The notes beneath the pieces were generated by a model, which saw only the letters and a list, made by a program, of their open reading frames with translations, did not search any database and was not told where the DNA came from. The position numbers and the translations under genes are program-made. From Helicobacter sp. 13S00401-1 (GTDB lineage: Bacteria; Campylobacterota; Campylobacteria; Campylobacterales; Helicobacteraceae), in assembly GCF_002272925.1 (NCBI RefSeq), contig NZ_MLAR01000003.1, forward strand, positions 1 through 64,000: 64,000 nucleotides of DNA. Reading direction: 5' to 3'. Below are positions 38,289 through 48,384 of the stretch, in pieces. Positions within the stretch are counted from its first letter, which is position 1; every line of letters starts with the position of its first letter.

Positions 38289-39674
38289 GTGAACACATCA
38301 AAACTACTAAACACAAGTGCTATCTTACTAACCACCTTAAGTTATGCTTTTGGTATGGATACTAACCCTTCACAAAACACTAATCAAACCCTAGAGAAAA
38401 AAACTCCTAAAGAGCTAGAAAGTAAAAAAAGCCTAAAAACTACTTTTTTAAGTAGTGATAACTTTAGTTTTAAAGCTGGCGCTGAAGTCTTTAGTAAAAC
38501 CAGTTTTAATAATAGCGCCATAGATGAAGCTAAACAAGTATATCCAACTCCTAGCTATGCTTCCATCTTGGCAAATCTTGGAATCTATTATGAAAAAGAT
38601 GGCTTTAAGCTTGGTCTTGGAGGTGTAGCTGGGGGATTGCTTTATGATTCCACACGTGCTACTTTAGGCTTTATTAATGCAGAAGGCTATAACTATATAG
38701 GCTTTTATGCGGGTTACTCTGGCTTAGGTGTACCTAATATTACTAATACTAGAGATTTTATAATTTATGATGCATATCTAGAATATGAAAACAAATATAT
38801 AGATGCCACTTTAGGACGCTTTTTTAAAGAAAACACATGGTTTGGAGGCTATGCTCAAGGTATCAATCTAGCCTTTAACTTAGGAAAAGGCCAAAAGATA
38901 ACACTTTTTGGTACAGATTCTATGTCTATATGGGGAAGTGGGTGGCTTTATGACTTTTCACGCCTTTATATCCCAACTGGAGTTTTAAATCTAGAGTATG
39001 AACTAAAAAGAGACTTTTATAACTTTAAGCTTTATGCCTACTATGGGATAGAAGACTATGTAGCACCTGGTGCTAGTTTAGATCTACTTTTTGGAGATTC
39101 CAAAGTGGCTTATCTAACTAAGATAGTAGCTGCCTTGCCAATTTATGATAGCAGTATTAATAAATGGGGAGTTATGCAGTTTTTTGGAAGCACAAGTGGA
39201 GTAACTGGAAGTGTGTTTTTAAGACAAGATGTGATCTTTAATGAAAAATACACCTTAGGTCTTGGGCTTTATAAAAACTTTGGTAATGCAAATGCTAGAT
39301 TTGGTACTTATGGGAATCCTATGAATATAGATATATGGGATAACTCAGTTTTAGTCTATGGCAGATCTTTAAACGCTGCGGTAAATCCAGATGTATTTAA
39401 CCTACTGCTTTATACAAACTTTGAAATAGGCAAATACCTTGATATAAAGCTCGATGGGCGTTATAGCACTAGTCCTATGGCAGATGAATACTCTTTAATA
39501 CTAGGACTTGATATCTTTTTAACTAGTCACATTACTTACTCTTTAAAAGCTAACTACTATACTAATATCACTCATGCTGGCTTTGATGTATTAACTGGCT
39601 TAGCAAGAAAGGATGCCCCAGGTGTAATTAGTGATAGAAGCTATGTGATGAATACCATTAAGTTTGAGTACTAA
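38289..39674 (+). CDS. Hof-family outer-membrane porin
   Basis: 461 residues from a GTG start, with a signal peptide (about 22 residues, ending YAFG) and a Lys/Glu/Asn linker, then some 18 predicted amphipathic strands. DAYLEYENKYIDATLGRFF near 160-180 and SMSIWGSGWLYDFSRLY resemble the Helicobacter Hof proteins. The C-terminus is IKFEY with the terminal aromatic needed for barrel insertion. It is the only rightward gene between 28.3 and 47 kb, so it is a lone transcription unit. Confidence 0.7.
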   Translation: MNTSKLLNTSAILLTTLSYAFGMDTNPSQNTNQTLEKKTPKELESKKSLKTTFLSSDNFSFKAGAEVFSKTSFNNSAIDEAKQVYPTPSYASILANLGIYYEKDGFKLGLGGVAGGLLYDSTRATLGFINAEGYNYIGFYAGYSGLGVPNITNTRDFIIYDAYLEYENKYIDATLGRFFKENTWFGGYAQGINLAFNLGKGQKITLFGTDSMSIWGSGWLYDFSRLYIPTGVLNLEYELKRDFYNFKLYAYYGIEDYVAPGASLDLLFGDSKVAYLTKIVAALPIYDSSINKWGVMQFFGSTSGVTGSVFLRQDVIFNEKYTLGLGLYKNFGNANARFGTYGNPMNIDIWDNSVLVYGRSLNAAVNPDVFNLLLYTNFEIGKYLDIKLDGRYSTSPMADEYSLILGLDIFLTSHITYSLKANYYTNITHAGFDVLTGLARKDAPGVISDRSYVMNTIKFEY

Positions 39675-40022
39675 AAAGCTTAATATTGAAAAATTTATAG
39701 AATCTAATAAAGATTCTATAAATAGCCTAAAGTATTAATGTAACTTATCAAGACAACGCAATGTCTATTATGTTGCGTTTAGTGGGTGTAGGATATATAT
39801 AAAAGATGTTTTATCAAATGAGATAAATCTAGTAGTGGGTTTCTTTGAGATGCTAACTTTATAGATGTACTAGAAAAAGAAGCTTTTTAAAGCACAAAAA
39901 CCTATAAGTCTATAAAGCTTTTAAGTCTTATGAAAAAAGCCTTGCTTAATCCAAAAAATGCTCTTTCAAAGTTAAAAAGACTACTAAGAAAGTAAGTTTA
40001 CTTATCCCTACTTTTGCCTTAA
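39675..40022. other. Convergent intergenic region with hairpins
   Basis: A perfect 12-bp stem (39694-39705 with 39711-39722, loop of five) follows the porin gene. It is built from the common word AGAATCT and its complement, and is followed on the minus strand by TTTT, so it may stop leftward transcripts. A second dyad, AACGCAA-N11-TTGCGTT, lies near 39755-39780. A 21-codon frame at 39930-39995 (+) has no ribosome site. I see no other gene. Confidence 0.45.
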
Positions 40023-40397
40023 CTACTCTTTATGCTTTTGGGCTTTTCTTGCTTTTTCTCTAGCTTCCCTTTTTTCTAAGGCTTCATTTTGCAATCTTAT
40101 AGCCTCTTTATACTTAGGCTGTTCTTGTAAGGAATCCATATCTTTTTTTAATCTTTTATAGGCTTTATATACATTTAAGATAGCTGCTGCCACGCCATAG
40201 GCTAGGCCTATGACTATAAACCACTTCCAACCAGTTAGCTTATAGATTCCATAGCCTATACCTAGTCCTATAAGCACAGCTACTACCATAGATATGCCTA
40301 GGCTTGCATTATAAGCGTTACTTACTAAGGAGTACCACTTAGTATCTTCCATACTGGCATTTTTAGAATCAGGTATCTTAGTATCCTTAGAAGACAC
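40023..40397 (-). CDS. AtpZ/AtpI-like small membrane protein
   Basis: 124 residues with two hydrophobic segments (about 33-52 and 57-76) separated by a short basic turn with a glycine-rich first helix (IGLGIGYGIYKLTG), as in AtpZ/AtpI accessory proteins of ATP synthase. The N- and C-terminal tails are charged and likely cytoplasmic. It follows hemL by 11 bp on the same strand; a similar neighbour is found next to hemL in other epsilonproteobacteria. Link to ATP synthase is by resemblance only. Confidence 0.65.
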   Translation of the reverse strand: MSSKDTKIPDSKNASMEDTKWYSLVSNAYNASLGISMVVAVLIGLGIGYGIYKLTGWKWFIVIGLAYGVAAAILNVYKAYKRLKKDMDSLQEQPKYKEAIRLQNEALEKREAREKARKAQKHKE

Positions 40398-40408
40398 GCT
40401 TACTTCCT

Positions 40409-41725
40409 TTATGCATCATGCTTTATCTCTTGTAAGGCTTCAGCTGACTTAAGTATAACTTCATCCATCATAGCCTCATCCATAGGTGCACAAATAAAGC
40501 TAGTTTCAAACTGACTAGGTGCAAAGTACACACCCTTATCAAGCATCTTTGCGTGCCATCTTGCATAAAGCTCTGTATCTGACTTGCAAGCTTTAGTAAA
40601 GTTAGTTACAGGATGCTCATTAAAGAAAAAGCCTAGCATCGACCCTCTAACTTCAGTCTGCAAACTAAAGCCATGCTTGCTAGCACCTTCTTTTAATCCT
40701 TTAGTAAGCCTATGTGCTAAGCTTTCAAGCCTTTTATAAAGGCCTTTATCTTCTTTTATAAGATGCAAGCTCATAAGACCAGCACTCACTGCTAGTGGAT
40801 TCCCACTTAAAGTACCTGCTTGATAGACCCCACCATTTGGACTAAGCAGCTTCATTATATGATCGCCTCCTCCAAAGGCAGCTAGAGGCAGTCCTCCACC
40901 TATAACTTTGCCATAGGTGCATAAGTCGCCTTCTACCCCATAGTACTCATAACTACCAGTTAAGCTTGCCCTAAAGCCACTCATAACTTCATCTAAGATT
41001 AAAACTATGTTATTTTTAGTGCAAAGCTCACGCACTTCTAATAAGAACTCTTTGTTTGCCGGCACTAAGCCCATATTCCCCGCTATGGGCTCTATGATAA
41101 CGCATCCTATATCTTTGCTTAAATCTAGGGCTGCTTTAAAAGATTCTATAGAGTTATATTCAGCTACTAAAGTATGTTTAGCTAAGTCCTCTGGAACTCC
41201 TAGTGAGCTAGTAGCACCAAAAGTTGCTAGCCCACTTCCAGCTTTAACTAAGAGGCTATCACTATGTCCATGATAGCAACCGCTAAACTTCACTATGTCA
41301 TTTTTCCCACTATAAGCACGCGCTAGTCTTATAGCACTCATAGTAGCTTCAGTGCCAGAGTTTACAAAGCGTACTTTTTCTATCCCAGGCAAAAGTGAAA
41401 CTAACTGCTTTGCTAGTTCAGTTTCCATCTCAGTTGGCGCACCAAAACTAAAGCCATTTTGCATAACTTCACTAACACACCTTATAACTTCATGATTTGC
41501 ATGCCCTAAGATTAAAGGCCCATAGCTTTGCACAAAGTCTAAATAAACATTATCATCTTCATCCACCAAGTAAGCGCCCTCGCCTTTTTTTATAAACCTA
41601 GGAGTACCACCTACTGCACCAAAAGCACGCACTGGAGAGTTAACACCACCGGGGATTACTTGCTTGGCTTCATTGAAGTCATTTATACTATGAGTTATAT
41701 GCTTTTTAGAAAAGTCTTTATGCAC
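40409..41725 (-). CDS. hemL: Glutamate-1-semialdehyde 2,1-aminomutase
   Basis: A 438-residue PLP enzyme of haem synthesis that forms 5-aminolevulinate. [14 protein letters not shown] near the N-terminus, [15 protein letters not shown] near 125 and the PLP-lysine motif [17 protein letters not shown] near 270 identify it. Typical length. It shares its end base with the dehydrogenase gene upstream, so the two are likely coupled. Confidence 0.96.
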   Translation of the reverse strand: MHKDFSKKHITHSINDFNEAKQVIPGGVNSPVRAFGAVGGTPRFIKKGEGAYLVDEDDNVYLDFVQSYGPLILGHANHEVIRCVSEVMQNGFSFGAPTEMETELAKQLVSLLPGIEKVRFVNSGTEATMSAIRLARAYSGKNDIVKFSGCYHGHSDSLLVKAGSGLATFGATSSLGVPEDLAKHTLVAEYNSIESFKAALDLSKDIGCVIIEPIAGNMGLVPANKEFLLEVRELCTKNNIVLILDEVMSGFRASLTGSYEYYGVEGDLCTYGKVIGGGLPLAAFGGGDHIMKLLSPNGGVYQAGTLSGNPLAVSAGLMSLHLIKEDKGLYKRLESLAHRLTKGLKEGASKHGFSLQTEVRGSMLGFFFNEHPVTNFTKACKSDTELYARWHAKMLDKGVYFAPSQFETSFICAPMDEAMMDEVILKSAEALQEIKHDA

Positions 41726-42672
41726 TACTTACCTCCTAAATAAGTTTTGATATTAGCTACAACTGAAGCTATTAAAGTCTTTTTAGAATCTTCATAAGCC
41801 CAGGCTACATGAGGGGTTAGTAAAAGCTTGTTTTTATCTTTTGAAGTAAAAAGCTCATTAAACACATGGTTTTTTTCCATAGGCTCTTTTTCTAATACAT
41901 CAGCACCAAAGAAAATATTCCTTTTTTTAAGCTCGCTTGCAAGATCTTTTTCATTAACTATCCCACCTCGCCCTAGATTTAAAAGGATAGCTCCTTCTTT
42001 TAGTAAAGCTAACTCATCTTTAGCTATAAGATTCCTTGTAGTCTCATTTAGTGGGGCGTGTACTGAGATGATATCACTAGTGCTTAGTAAGTCTTTTAAG
42101 GTTTTGTTAGGATAGCTAGCATGGGTATTTTTACCACTAGTTGAGTAGTGACTTACCTTAGCTCCAAAAGTAGTGGCAATCTTAGCTACTTCTTGCCCTA
42201 TACTTCCTAGCCCTATAATCCCCCACTCTTTATTATTAATATCTTGCAAAGGAAAATCTAAGTTACAAAAGATCTCACTTTCTTCCCACTGTTTGCTTGC
42301 AACATACTGAGTATAGTACTGAATCTGCCCTAAAAGCCCTAAAGCTAGCATCAAAGTGTGTTGGGCTACTGACTTAGTAGAGTAGCCTTTTACGTTTTTT
42401 ACCTCTATACCTAGCTCTTTACAAGCTTCTAAGTCTATATTATCTGTTCCAGTGGCTGAAATACAAATTAACTTAAGATTAGGAAGCTTAGTTAAAACAT
42501 CCTTTCTTAGTGCTACTTTATTAGTTATAACTATCTCTGCATCTTTGCATCTTGAGAGTATCTCATCATTACTACTTACATCATAAAAGATGGTTTCACA
42601 ACCTGCTATATTAAATAAACTTTTATCAAACTCCCCTAAGGTTAAAGCATCAAGCATTACTAACTTTTTCAT
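41725..42672 (-). CDS. D-2-hydroxyacid dehydrogenase
   Basis: About 315 residues from the ATG at 42672, which has an AAGGA ribosome site; an in-frame start at 42729 is less likely. The NAD domain has [13 protein letters not shown] near 150. The catalytic set is Arg (in LGRGGIVNE), Glu (LEKEP) and His (LTPHVAW). Family members reduce glyoxylate, hydroxypyruvate or other 2-keto acids. A glycerate-type dehydrogenase is a reasonable guess. It differs from SerA (61586-63196), having no C-terminal regulatory domains. Confidence 0.85.
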   Translation of the reverse strand: MKKLVMLDALTLGEFDKSLFNIAGCETIFYDVSSNDEILSRCKDAEIVITNKVALRKDVLTKLPNLKLICISATGTDNIDLEACKELGIEVKNVKGYSTKSVAQHTLMLALGLLGQIQYYTQYVASKQWEESEIFCNLDFPLQDINNKEWGIIGLGSIGQEVAKIATTFGAKVSHYSTSGKNTHASYPNKTLKDLLSTSDIISVHAPLNETTRNLIAKDELALLKEGAILLNLGRGGIVNEKDLASELKKRNIFFGADVLEKEPMEKNHVFNELFTSKDKNKLLLTPHVAWAYEDSKKTLIASVVANIKTYLGGK

Positions 42673-42740
42673 TATAGATGTCCTTTTTATAGATTTGATC
42701 TTGGAATCTATTTTACCTATATATTCCAATTATCCATATA

Positions 42741-42757
42741 TGTATAAAAAAGATTCT
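42741..42757 (-). promoter_or_regulatory. Putative promoter of the hydroxyacid dehydrogenase-hemL unit
   Basis: On the minus strand AGAATCT (42757-42751) is followed by TTTT and TATACA (42746-42741), a -10-like hexamer about 70 bp upstream of the start at 42672. The same AGAATCT-TTTT-TATA arrangement precedes both permease genes. Confidence 0.4.
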
Positions 42758-42829
42758 ATATTGCTAGCATAAGAGTGCCCTAGCCTTTTTTTATAAAGGC
42801 AAAGGCAGCTAAAAAAAGAAGTTTAAGAT

Positions 42830-44269
42830 CTAAGAGGTAGGCTCTCCTTTAGACTTTTTTCTTTTATGCTGTAAGTAGTAGCCAAGATAGCAAATAAGTG
42901 TAAAAACTACAGTCCCATAGATCGCATATCTTTGTTCAGCATCATACATAGAGCCTACGATAGAAGCTGCGCATAAAACTAGGGCGATTATTGGCGTGTA
43001 AGGCATAAAAGGTGTTTTATAAGGAAGAGAGTTGATATCTCCTCCACTTCTTACAAAGTGACGTCTAAAGTTAAGTTGGGATAAACTTATAGCCATCCAA
43101 GTAACTATGGCAGTAAAGCCGCTTATATTAATTAAGAGTTTAAATATAGTCTCAGGTTCATAGACCTTTGATAAAAGCGCTATAACACCACCCACCATAG
43201 AAACTATAACTGAGACTACTGGTATACCTCTTTTGTTTACATAAGCAAAGATTGGCGGTATAGTCTTTTTCTCTCCTAAAGCATAAAGCATCCTAGCACT
43301 CGCATAAAGCCCAGAGTTACTAACTGAAAATATAGCCATGATAATTACAAAGTTCATGATATCTGCAGAATATGGAATCCCTATATCACTAAGTACTGTT
43401 ACAAAAGGGCTTTGAGAAGATGAGGCTTCTTTAGTAGGAAGCAAGGTAGCTATTACAAAAATAGAGCCTACAAAAAAGACTACTAGTCTCCATAAAGTAG
43501 CATTAATAGCTGCAGGCATAGCTTTTTGGGGATTCTTAGTTTCTCCTACTGCTACACCTATAACTTCAGTCCCAGAAAAAGCAAAGTTAACAGCTAAGAT
43601 AACTACTAAAACTGCACTTATACCATGGGGAAAAACTCCATCTTTATAAAAGTTTACAAAGGTATAGCTAAAACTAAAATCATGAGTTACAAACCTATGC
43701 ACTATGGCTACTACGCCTATGATTAAAAAGATGATAACTACAGCTACCTTTATGGATGAAAAGATAAACTCTCCTTCTCCAAAGATTTTAACTGTATAGA
43801 TATTTAGTGCAAAGATGATTATCCCAAAGATAAGTGCAAACACCCATACATCTATATTAGGAAACCACCTCTGCATCAAAAATCCTACTGCTGTAAACTC
43901 GCCCCCTAAGGCTGCAACCCATGTAAGCCAGTAAAGCCATGCTACAACATAACCAGTGCTTGGACTTATGAATCTATGTGCATACTCACCAAAGCTAGAA
44001 GTATGGGGGAGATAAGAGCTTAACTCACCAAGAGATAGCATAACTGCATAGATGATAATAGCACCTAAACAGTAGGCTATGATAGTTCCTATTGGTCCTG
44101 CTTGATAGAGGTTTTCACCACTTGCTACAAAAAGCCCTGTGCCTATAACACCACCAAAGGCTATCATCATTAAGTGGCGTTTTGTAAGGCTTCTTTTAAA
44201 AGTATCATCTGCTTTAAAGTCTTGAATCTTTTGATGTGAGTAAGCTTTCTTCCTCTGGTCCTTCTCCAT
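42830..44269 (-). CDS. Amino-acid permease (APC superfamily), tandem copy 1
   Basis: 479 residues with about 12 membrane segments. GVIGTGLFVASGENLYQAGP near 40 is the substrate-binding signature of the amino-acid transporter family, and FAFSGTEVIGVAVGETKNPQKAMP near 230 is its second hallmark. By family it imports amino acids such as lysine, proline or S-containing types with H+; specificity is not readable. It is a clear paralogue of the gene at 44353-45804, with high identity through most of its length. The two genes have similar promoters. Confidence 0.9.
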   Translation of the reverse strand: MEKDQRKKAYSHQKIQDFKADDTFKRSLTKRHLMMIAFGGVIGTGLFVASGENLYQAGPIGTIIAYCLGAIIIYAVMLSLGELSSYLPHTSSFGEYAHRFISPSTGYVVAWLYWLTWVAALGGEFTAVGFLMQRWFPNIDVWVFALIFGIIIFALNIYTVKIFGEGEFIFSSIKVAVVIIFLIIGVVAIVHRFVTHDFSFSYTFVNFYKDGVFPHGISAVLVVILAVNFAFSGTEVIGVAVGETKNPQKAMPAAINATLWRLVVFFVGSIFVIATLLPTKEASSSQSPFVTVLSDIGIPYSADIMNFVIIMAIFSVSNSGLYASARMLYALGEKKTIPPIFAYVNKRGIPVVSVIVSMVGGVIALLSKVYEPETIFKLLINISGFTAIVTWMAISLSQLNFRRHFVRSGGDINSLPYKTPFMPYTPIIALVLCAASIVGSMYDAEQRYAIYGTVVFTLICYLGYYLQHKRKKSKGEPTS

Positions 44270-44300
44270 TACCTGCCTTTAAAAGTTCAAATTGGGTTAC

Positions 44301-44319
44301 ATTATATAGAAAAGATTCT
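44301..44319 (-). promoter_or_regulatory. Promoter of amino-acid permease copy 1
   Basis: TATATAAT on the minus strand (TATAAT at 44306-44301) lies about 30 bp before the start codon. AGAATCT (44319-44313) stands six bases upstream, the same spacing as at the other permease. Confidence 0.6.
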
Positions 44320-44352
44320 AAAAAAGTTAGAAACTTAGCCTAAGCCTTAAAT

Positions 44353-45804
44353 CTAATCCCTTCTTTTTTTGCCTAGTTTATGCTGCAAGAAATAGCCTAT
44401 AAGACAAACTATACTAAAGACTATAGTTGCATAGATAGCATATCTTTGATCTTTGTCATAAAGTGAGCCAAGTATGGCTGCTAAACATAGCACTATGGCA
44501 ATTATTGGCGTATAAGGCATAAAAGGTGTCTTATAAGGTAAAGACTTTATATCCCCTCCTTCTTTTACAAACCTACGTCTAAAGTTAAACTGAGAAAAAC
44601 TTATAGCCATCCACGAGATTAAAGTAGCAAAACCACTAACATTAATCAAAAGTATAAATACACTCTCTGGTTCATACACTTTAGTTAAAAGTGCTAAAAG
44701 TCCTCCTATCATAGAAAATATTACTGCATAAATTGGTATGCCACGCTTAGTCATCTTGCCAAAAAAAGCAGGGATAGTCTTTTTCTTACTTAGAGTATAA
44801 AGCATCCTTGAGCTTGCATAAAGCCCAGAGTTAGCCACTGAAAAAATAGCCATGATAATAACAAAGTTCATGATATCAGCAGCATAAGGTATGCCACTAT
44901 CATTTAACACACTTACAAAAGGGCTTTTAGTAACTGCGGCTTCATTAGAAGGAAGCAAGGTTGCTATAATAAAAACTGATCCTATAAAAAACACGCCTAG
45001 TCGCCATATAGTTGCATTAATAGCTGAAGGCATAGTCTTTTGAGGATTCTTAGTCTCGCCAATTGCAACACCTACTACTTCAGTTCCTGAAAAAGCAAAA
45101 GTTACTGCCAAAATCACCAGTAAAACTGCACTTATGCCATGAGGAAAGATTCCATCTTTATAAAAGTTTGAAAACGTTATAGCAAAGCTAAAGTCAGTAA
45201 CTATAAGCTTATGCACTATAGCAACTACACCTATGATAAGAAAGCAAATAACAGCTAAAACTTTTATAAAAGAAAATATAAACTCACCTTCTGCAAAAAG
45301 TTTTACTGTGAAAATATTTAGCAAAAAGATAACTATCCCAAAGATAAGTGCAAACACCCATACATCTATATGAGGAAACCACCTCTGCATCAAAAAGCCT
45401 ATAGCTGTAAACTCACTACCAACTGCTACTATCCAGTTAAGCCAGTAAAGCCATACTACAACATAACCAACACTAGGCGAGATATAGTTATGGGCGTACT
45501 CACCAAAACTAGCACTATTAGGAAAATAAGAACTAAGTTCACCTAAAGAAAGCATAACCATATAGATGATAAGAGCACCAACAGCATAGGATATAAGCGC
45601 GCCTAAAGGGCCTGCTTGAGAGAGATTTTCCCCACTTGCTACAAAAAGCCCTGTGCCTATAACGCCACCAAAGGCTATCATCATTAAGTGGCGTTTTGTA
45701 AGCTTTCTTTGTAAGTTAGCATCTCCTAGCTGGCTAGTTTGAGATAGATCTTGAAGGTCTTTTGTGTCTGTGTGTTTTTTATCTGCAGCAGTATTGCTTT
45801 TCAA
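44353..45804 (-). CDS. Amino-acid permease (APC superfamily), tandem copy 2
   Basis: 483 residues, 12 predicted membrane segments, and the same signatures as its neighbour (GVIGTGLFVASGENLSQAGP; FAFSGTEVVGVAIGETKNPQKTMP). The N-terminal ~35 residues are hydrophilic and differ from copy 1. Most differences are conservative and lie in loops, so the pair arose by duplication and may differ in specificity or regulation. Each gene has its own promoter and they are separated by about 80 bp. Confidence 0.9.
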   Translation of the reverse strand: MKSNTAADKKHTDTKDLQDLSQTSQLGDANLQRKLTKRHLMMIAFGGVIGTGLFVASGENLSQAGPLGALISYAVGALIIYMVMLSLGELSSYFPNSASFGEYAHNYISPSVGYVVVWLYWLNWIVAVGSEFTAIGFLMQRWFPHIDVWVFALIFGIVIFLLNIFTVKLFAEGEFIFSFIKVLAVICFLIIGVVAIVHKLIVTDFSFAITFSNFYKDGIFPHGISAVLLVILAVTFAFSGTEVVGVAIGETKNPQKTMPSAINATIWRLGVFFIGSVFIIATLLPSNEAAVTKSPFVSVLNDSGIPYAADIMNFVIIMAIFSVANSGLYASSRMLYTLSKKKTIPAFFGKMTKRGIPIYAVIFSMIGGLLALLTKVYEPESVFILLINVSGFATLISWMAISFSQFNFRRRFVKEGGDIKSLPYKTPFMPYTPIIAIVLCLAAILGSLYDKDQRYAIYATIVFSIVCLIGYFLQHKLGKKRRD

Positions 45805-45851
45805 CTTCTACCCTTAAATTAAGCTATAAATATCATATGTAACAAAAAACG

Positions 45852-45870
45852 ATTATATAAAAAAGATTCT
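45852..45870 (-). promoter_or_regulatory. Promoter of amino-acid permease copy 2
   Basis: TATATAAT (TATAAT at 45857-45852, minus strand) about 45 bp before the start codon, with AGAATCT (45870-45864) six bases upstream of the -10. Confidence 0.6.
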
Positions 45871-45901
45871 AAAATGGATAATCTTAAAGCTAGCACAAAG
45901 T

Positions 45902-46957
45902 TTAAAGCAGCCTATTATTAAGACTTGGAATCTTACAAACTTCATAAGTTTTAAAAGTAGCTATACGTCCTTTTGCAGTTCTTTCTAAAAAGCCATTAGC
46001 TAGCAAATAAGGCTCTATAACATCTTCTATAGTTCCTTCATCTTCACTCATAAAAGCAGCAATAGCACTTAGGCCTATAGGTCTATTTTGCGCATTAGCC
46101 AAAAGTGTTAGATATTTTAAATCTAACTCATCAAACCCTAGCTCATTAACCCCTAGCTCATCTAAGGCATGGCGAGAAAGCTCATAGTCTATGTGATCTT
46201 TTTCTGCAACATCAGCATAGTCTCTTATACGCCTAAGTAGCCTTAAGGCAATCCTAGGAGTTCCACGAGATCTTTTTGCTATCTCACTAGCTGCTTTAGA
46301 ATCTATATTTTTATTAAGCTTAAGGCTTGCTTTTTGGATGATAAGGCTTAGTTCATCTTGGTTATAAAACTGCATCCTAAAATTCATACCAAATCTATCT
46401 CTAAGCGGGTTAGAAAGCATACCAGCCCTTGTAGTAGCTCCTATTAAAGTAAAGGGGGCTAGATCTATCTTTATAGTTTGGGCTGCTGGCCCACTACCTA
46501 TGATGATATCTAATCTATAATCTTCCATAGCTGGATAAAGTATCTCTTCTATAGCCGGGCTTAAGCGGTGAATCTCATCTATAAAAAGTATATCGCCTTC
46601 TTGCAAGTTAGTCATGATAGCAGCCAAATCCCCTGACTTTTCTATCATAGGGGCAGCACTTACTTTTATGTTTGCATTCATCTCATTAGCCACTATATAG
46701 CTAAGAGTAGTTTTACCAAGACCTGGAGGACCAAAAAAAAGGATGTGATCTAAGCACTCAGTTTTTTTACTTCCTTCTTTTTGTCCTTTTTGATGTCTTT
46801 TTTTAGCAGCACTAATTGATATCTGAAGATTTTTTTTAATCTGCTCTTGACCTATGAAGTCATCCCATAGACTAGGACGAAGTGTACTTTCTTGCTCGCT
46901 TTCTAGTTTTGTGCTTTCTATTAGCTCATTTCTATCTATGATGGAAAGCTTTTCCAT
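45902..46957 (-). CDS. ruvB: Holliday junction branch-migration helicase RuvB
   Basis: About 351 residues from the ATG at 46957, chosen for its GGAGAGAAG site; an in-frame start at 47011 adds a cysteine-rich stretch unlike Ruv[13 protein letters not shown] near 26, Walker [13 protein letters not shown] near 74, Walker B IDEIHRL and [16 protein letters not shown] are present, followed by the winged-helix domain. It drives RuvA-bound Holliday junctions in recombination repair. Confidence 0.96.
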   Translation of the reverse strand: MEKLSIIDRNELIESTKLESEQESTLRPSLWDDFIGQEQIKKNLQISISAAKKRHQKGQKEGSKKTECLDHILFFGPPGLGKTTLSYIVANEMNANIKVSAAPMIEKSGDLAAIMTNLQEGDILFIDEIHRLSPAIEEILYPAMEDYRLDIIIGSGPAAQTIKIDLAPFTLIGATTRAGMLSNPLRDRFGMNFRMQFYNQDELSLIIQKASLKLNKNIDSKAASEIAKRSRGTPRIALRLLRRIRDYADVAEKDHIDYELSRHALDELGVNELGFDELDLKYLTLLANAQNRPIGLSAIAAFMSEDEGTIEDVIEPYLLANGFLERTAKGRIATFKTYEVCKIPSLNNRLL

Positions 46958-47063
46958 ATCTTCTCTCCTTAGGCAGACTATCTTTGCCCCAACATTATAG
47001 CAGTCGCTCAATTAAGGTTATTTTAAAAGTTTATCTGATATATTTTTAATCTTTTTTCTAAAT

Positions 47064-47154
47064 GGACAGGTGGGTGAGTTGGCTTAAACCACATCCCTGC
47101 TAAGGATGCGTAGTCGCAAGATTACCGAGGGTTCGAATCCCTCCTTGTCCGCCA
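47064..47154 (+). tRNA. tRNA-Ser (GCT)
   Basis: A 91-nt cloverleaf with a long variable arm. Acceptor GGACAGG pairs with CTTGTCC (one G-T), discriminator G and encoded CCA. The anticodon stem-loop CATCC-CTGCTAA-GGATG gives GCT, reading AGC/AGT serine codons. Phage remnants begin directly downstream, so the 3' end may have served as an attachment site. Confidence 0.93.
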
Positions 47155-47249
47155 CTATAAAATCCCCTCTAAACTTAATCTAATCTTAAAAATCATACTT
47201 AGTCACTCTTAACTATTTTCATATCATCTCTTTTTTTCTTGCTTTTTCT

Positions 47250-47921
47250 CTTCAAGAGAAAAAACCATAAAGCCACTCTACCTGCAGCTCCAAAAATTGC
47301 TCTTATTACTTCTAATGTAGAAACCCTAGTAAGATAGTAAATGACTTAGCTAATGAAGGTAACTACACAGGCTCTATGCAAAAAGAATTTGAAGCAGTTA
47401 GTGCTACTACTGCTAACTCATTACAATTAATGCGCAATGCCTTTGCAAGAGTAGGTAATACACTAGGCTCTACCTTACTACCTATAATAAGTGGTGTATC
47501 TAAGCTAATAGCTAGCATGGTTAGTGGTTTTGGTGCATTGCTTGAAAGTTCTAGTTTTGTAAGATATGGACTTATAGCTCTAGGTGGGGCATTTGCATTA
47601 CTTAAGATAAAAGCACTAGCAGCAAGATTAGGAAGTTTTGTTTTAACTAGCGCCTTACATCCTTTAAGATTTACCCTATTAAAGATGCTTCCTGCTTCAT
47701 ATATAGCTAGTATAGGAGATAAACTAGGACTTAGTACTACAGTAGAGCTAAGTAAAACTAAGGCCCCGCCAAAAGCAGCTGAACTACAAAACTTAGCAAT
47801 CAGTAAACCTGCTACAACTACTTCTACTAACTCTAGTGTTACTAATGCTAATACTATAACTATAGTTACAGGAGCTAATCCTAAAGAAGTAGTAAGAGCT
47901 GTAGCTACTTATAGTGATTAA
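47250..47921 (+). pseudogene. Remnant of a phage tail tape-measure protein
   Basis: The frame from 47316 to the stop at 47921 reads KIVNDLANEGNYTGSMQKEF and then TTANSLQLMRNAFARVGNTL, a hydrophobic helix near the middle (YGLIALGGAFALL) and a Thr/Asn-rich tail. This resembles the C-terminal part of tape-measure proteins. Just upstream, in another frame (up to the stop near 47337), lies ATLPAAPKIALITSNVETLV, which looks like the preceding part of the same protein, so a frameshift or small deletion has broken the gene. No other phage structural gene is intact here. Confidence 0.6.
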
Positions 47922-47927
47922 TAAAAT

Positions 47928-48245
47928 TTAAGAAAAAACTTTTCCAAGTATGTACACAATAAGGGGAATACTTATAATAAATAGACAAATGCATTGCGCT
48001 GACCTAAGTGCCAGCCTTCCTGTCCTTGTGCCAACATCATTAAAGTCTTTCCATTGTAAAGGAGCGTTTTTATCTATAGGCATTTTTCTTTTTAGTTTTT
48101 GTTTTTTAGCGTAGTCATCTAAGCTTTTTTCAAAGGAATTATAACCATTAGCTATTTTCTCACCACCACCGTTTACAAAGAAAGCAAGTAGCTTAAAGAC
48201 ACCAGTAATCATAAAAACGCCTATAATAAATGTTAGTATTATCAT
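47928..48245 (-). CDS. Small two-helix membrane protein
   Basis: 105 residues with an AAGGAG ribosome site eight bases before the ATG. One hydrophobic segment is at the N-terminus (1-24) and one near the C-terminus (about 85-102), with a basic cytoplasmic-type loop between. No family is recognised. It lies inside the phage-remnant/toxin-antitoxin zone and converges on the tape-measure remnant, so it could be an accessory or phage-derived protein. Function unknown. Confidence 0.6.
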   Translation of the reverse strand: MIILTFIIGVFMITGVFKLLAFFVNGGGEKIANGYNSFEKSLDDYAKKQKLKRKMPIDKNAPLQWKDFNDVGTRTGRLALRSAQCICLFIISIPLIVYILGKVFS

Positions 48246-48384
48246 TAAGCTTACTCCTTTAATCTTTTACATATCTAGTCTAGCAAAAAATTAATTGATT
48301 TTCAACGTCTTAGTGTAGTTTCTCTCTTTTTCTTTTAGTTCTAAATAACTATGACTTTTTACTTTTACTAAAACATAAACTGCA

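Noticed and set aside
39930-39995. Possible 21-residue basic peptide (MKKALLNPKNALSKLKRLLRK-type frame)
   Set aside because: It has an ATG and is Lys/Leu-rich like a small amphipathic toxin, but no ribosome site or antisense RNA promoter was seen; too short to support.
42830-45804. Tandem permeases as one frameshifted or artefactual duplication
   Set aside because: Both frames are intact, have different N-termini and separate promoters, and differ throughout, so they are two real paralogous genes.
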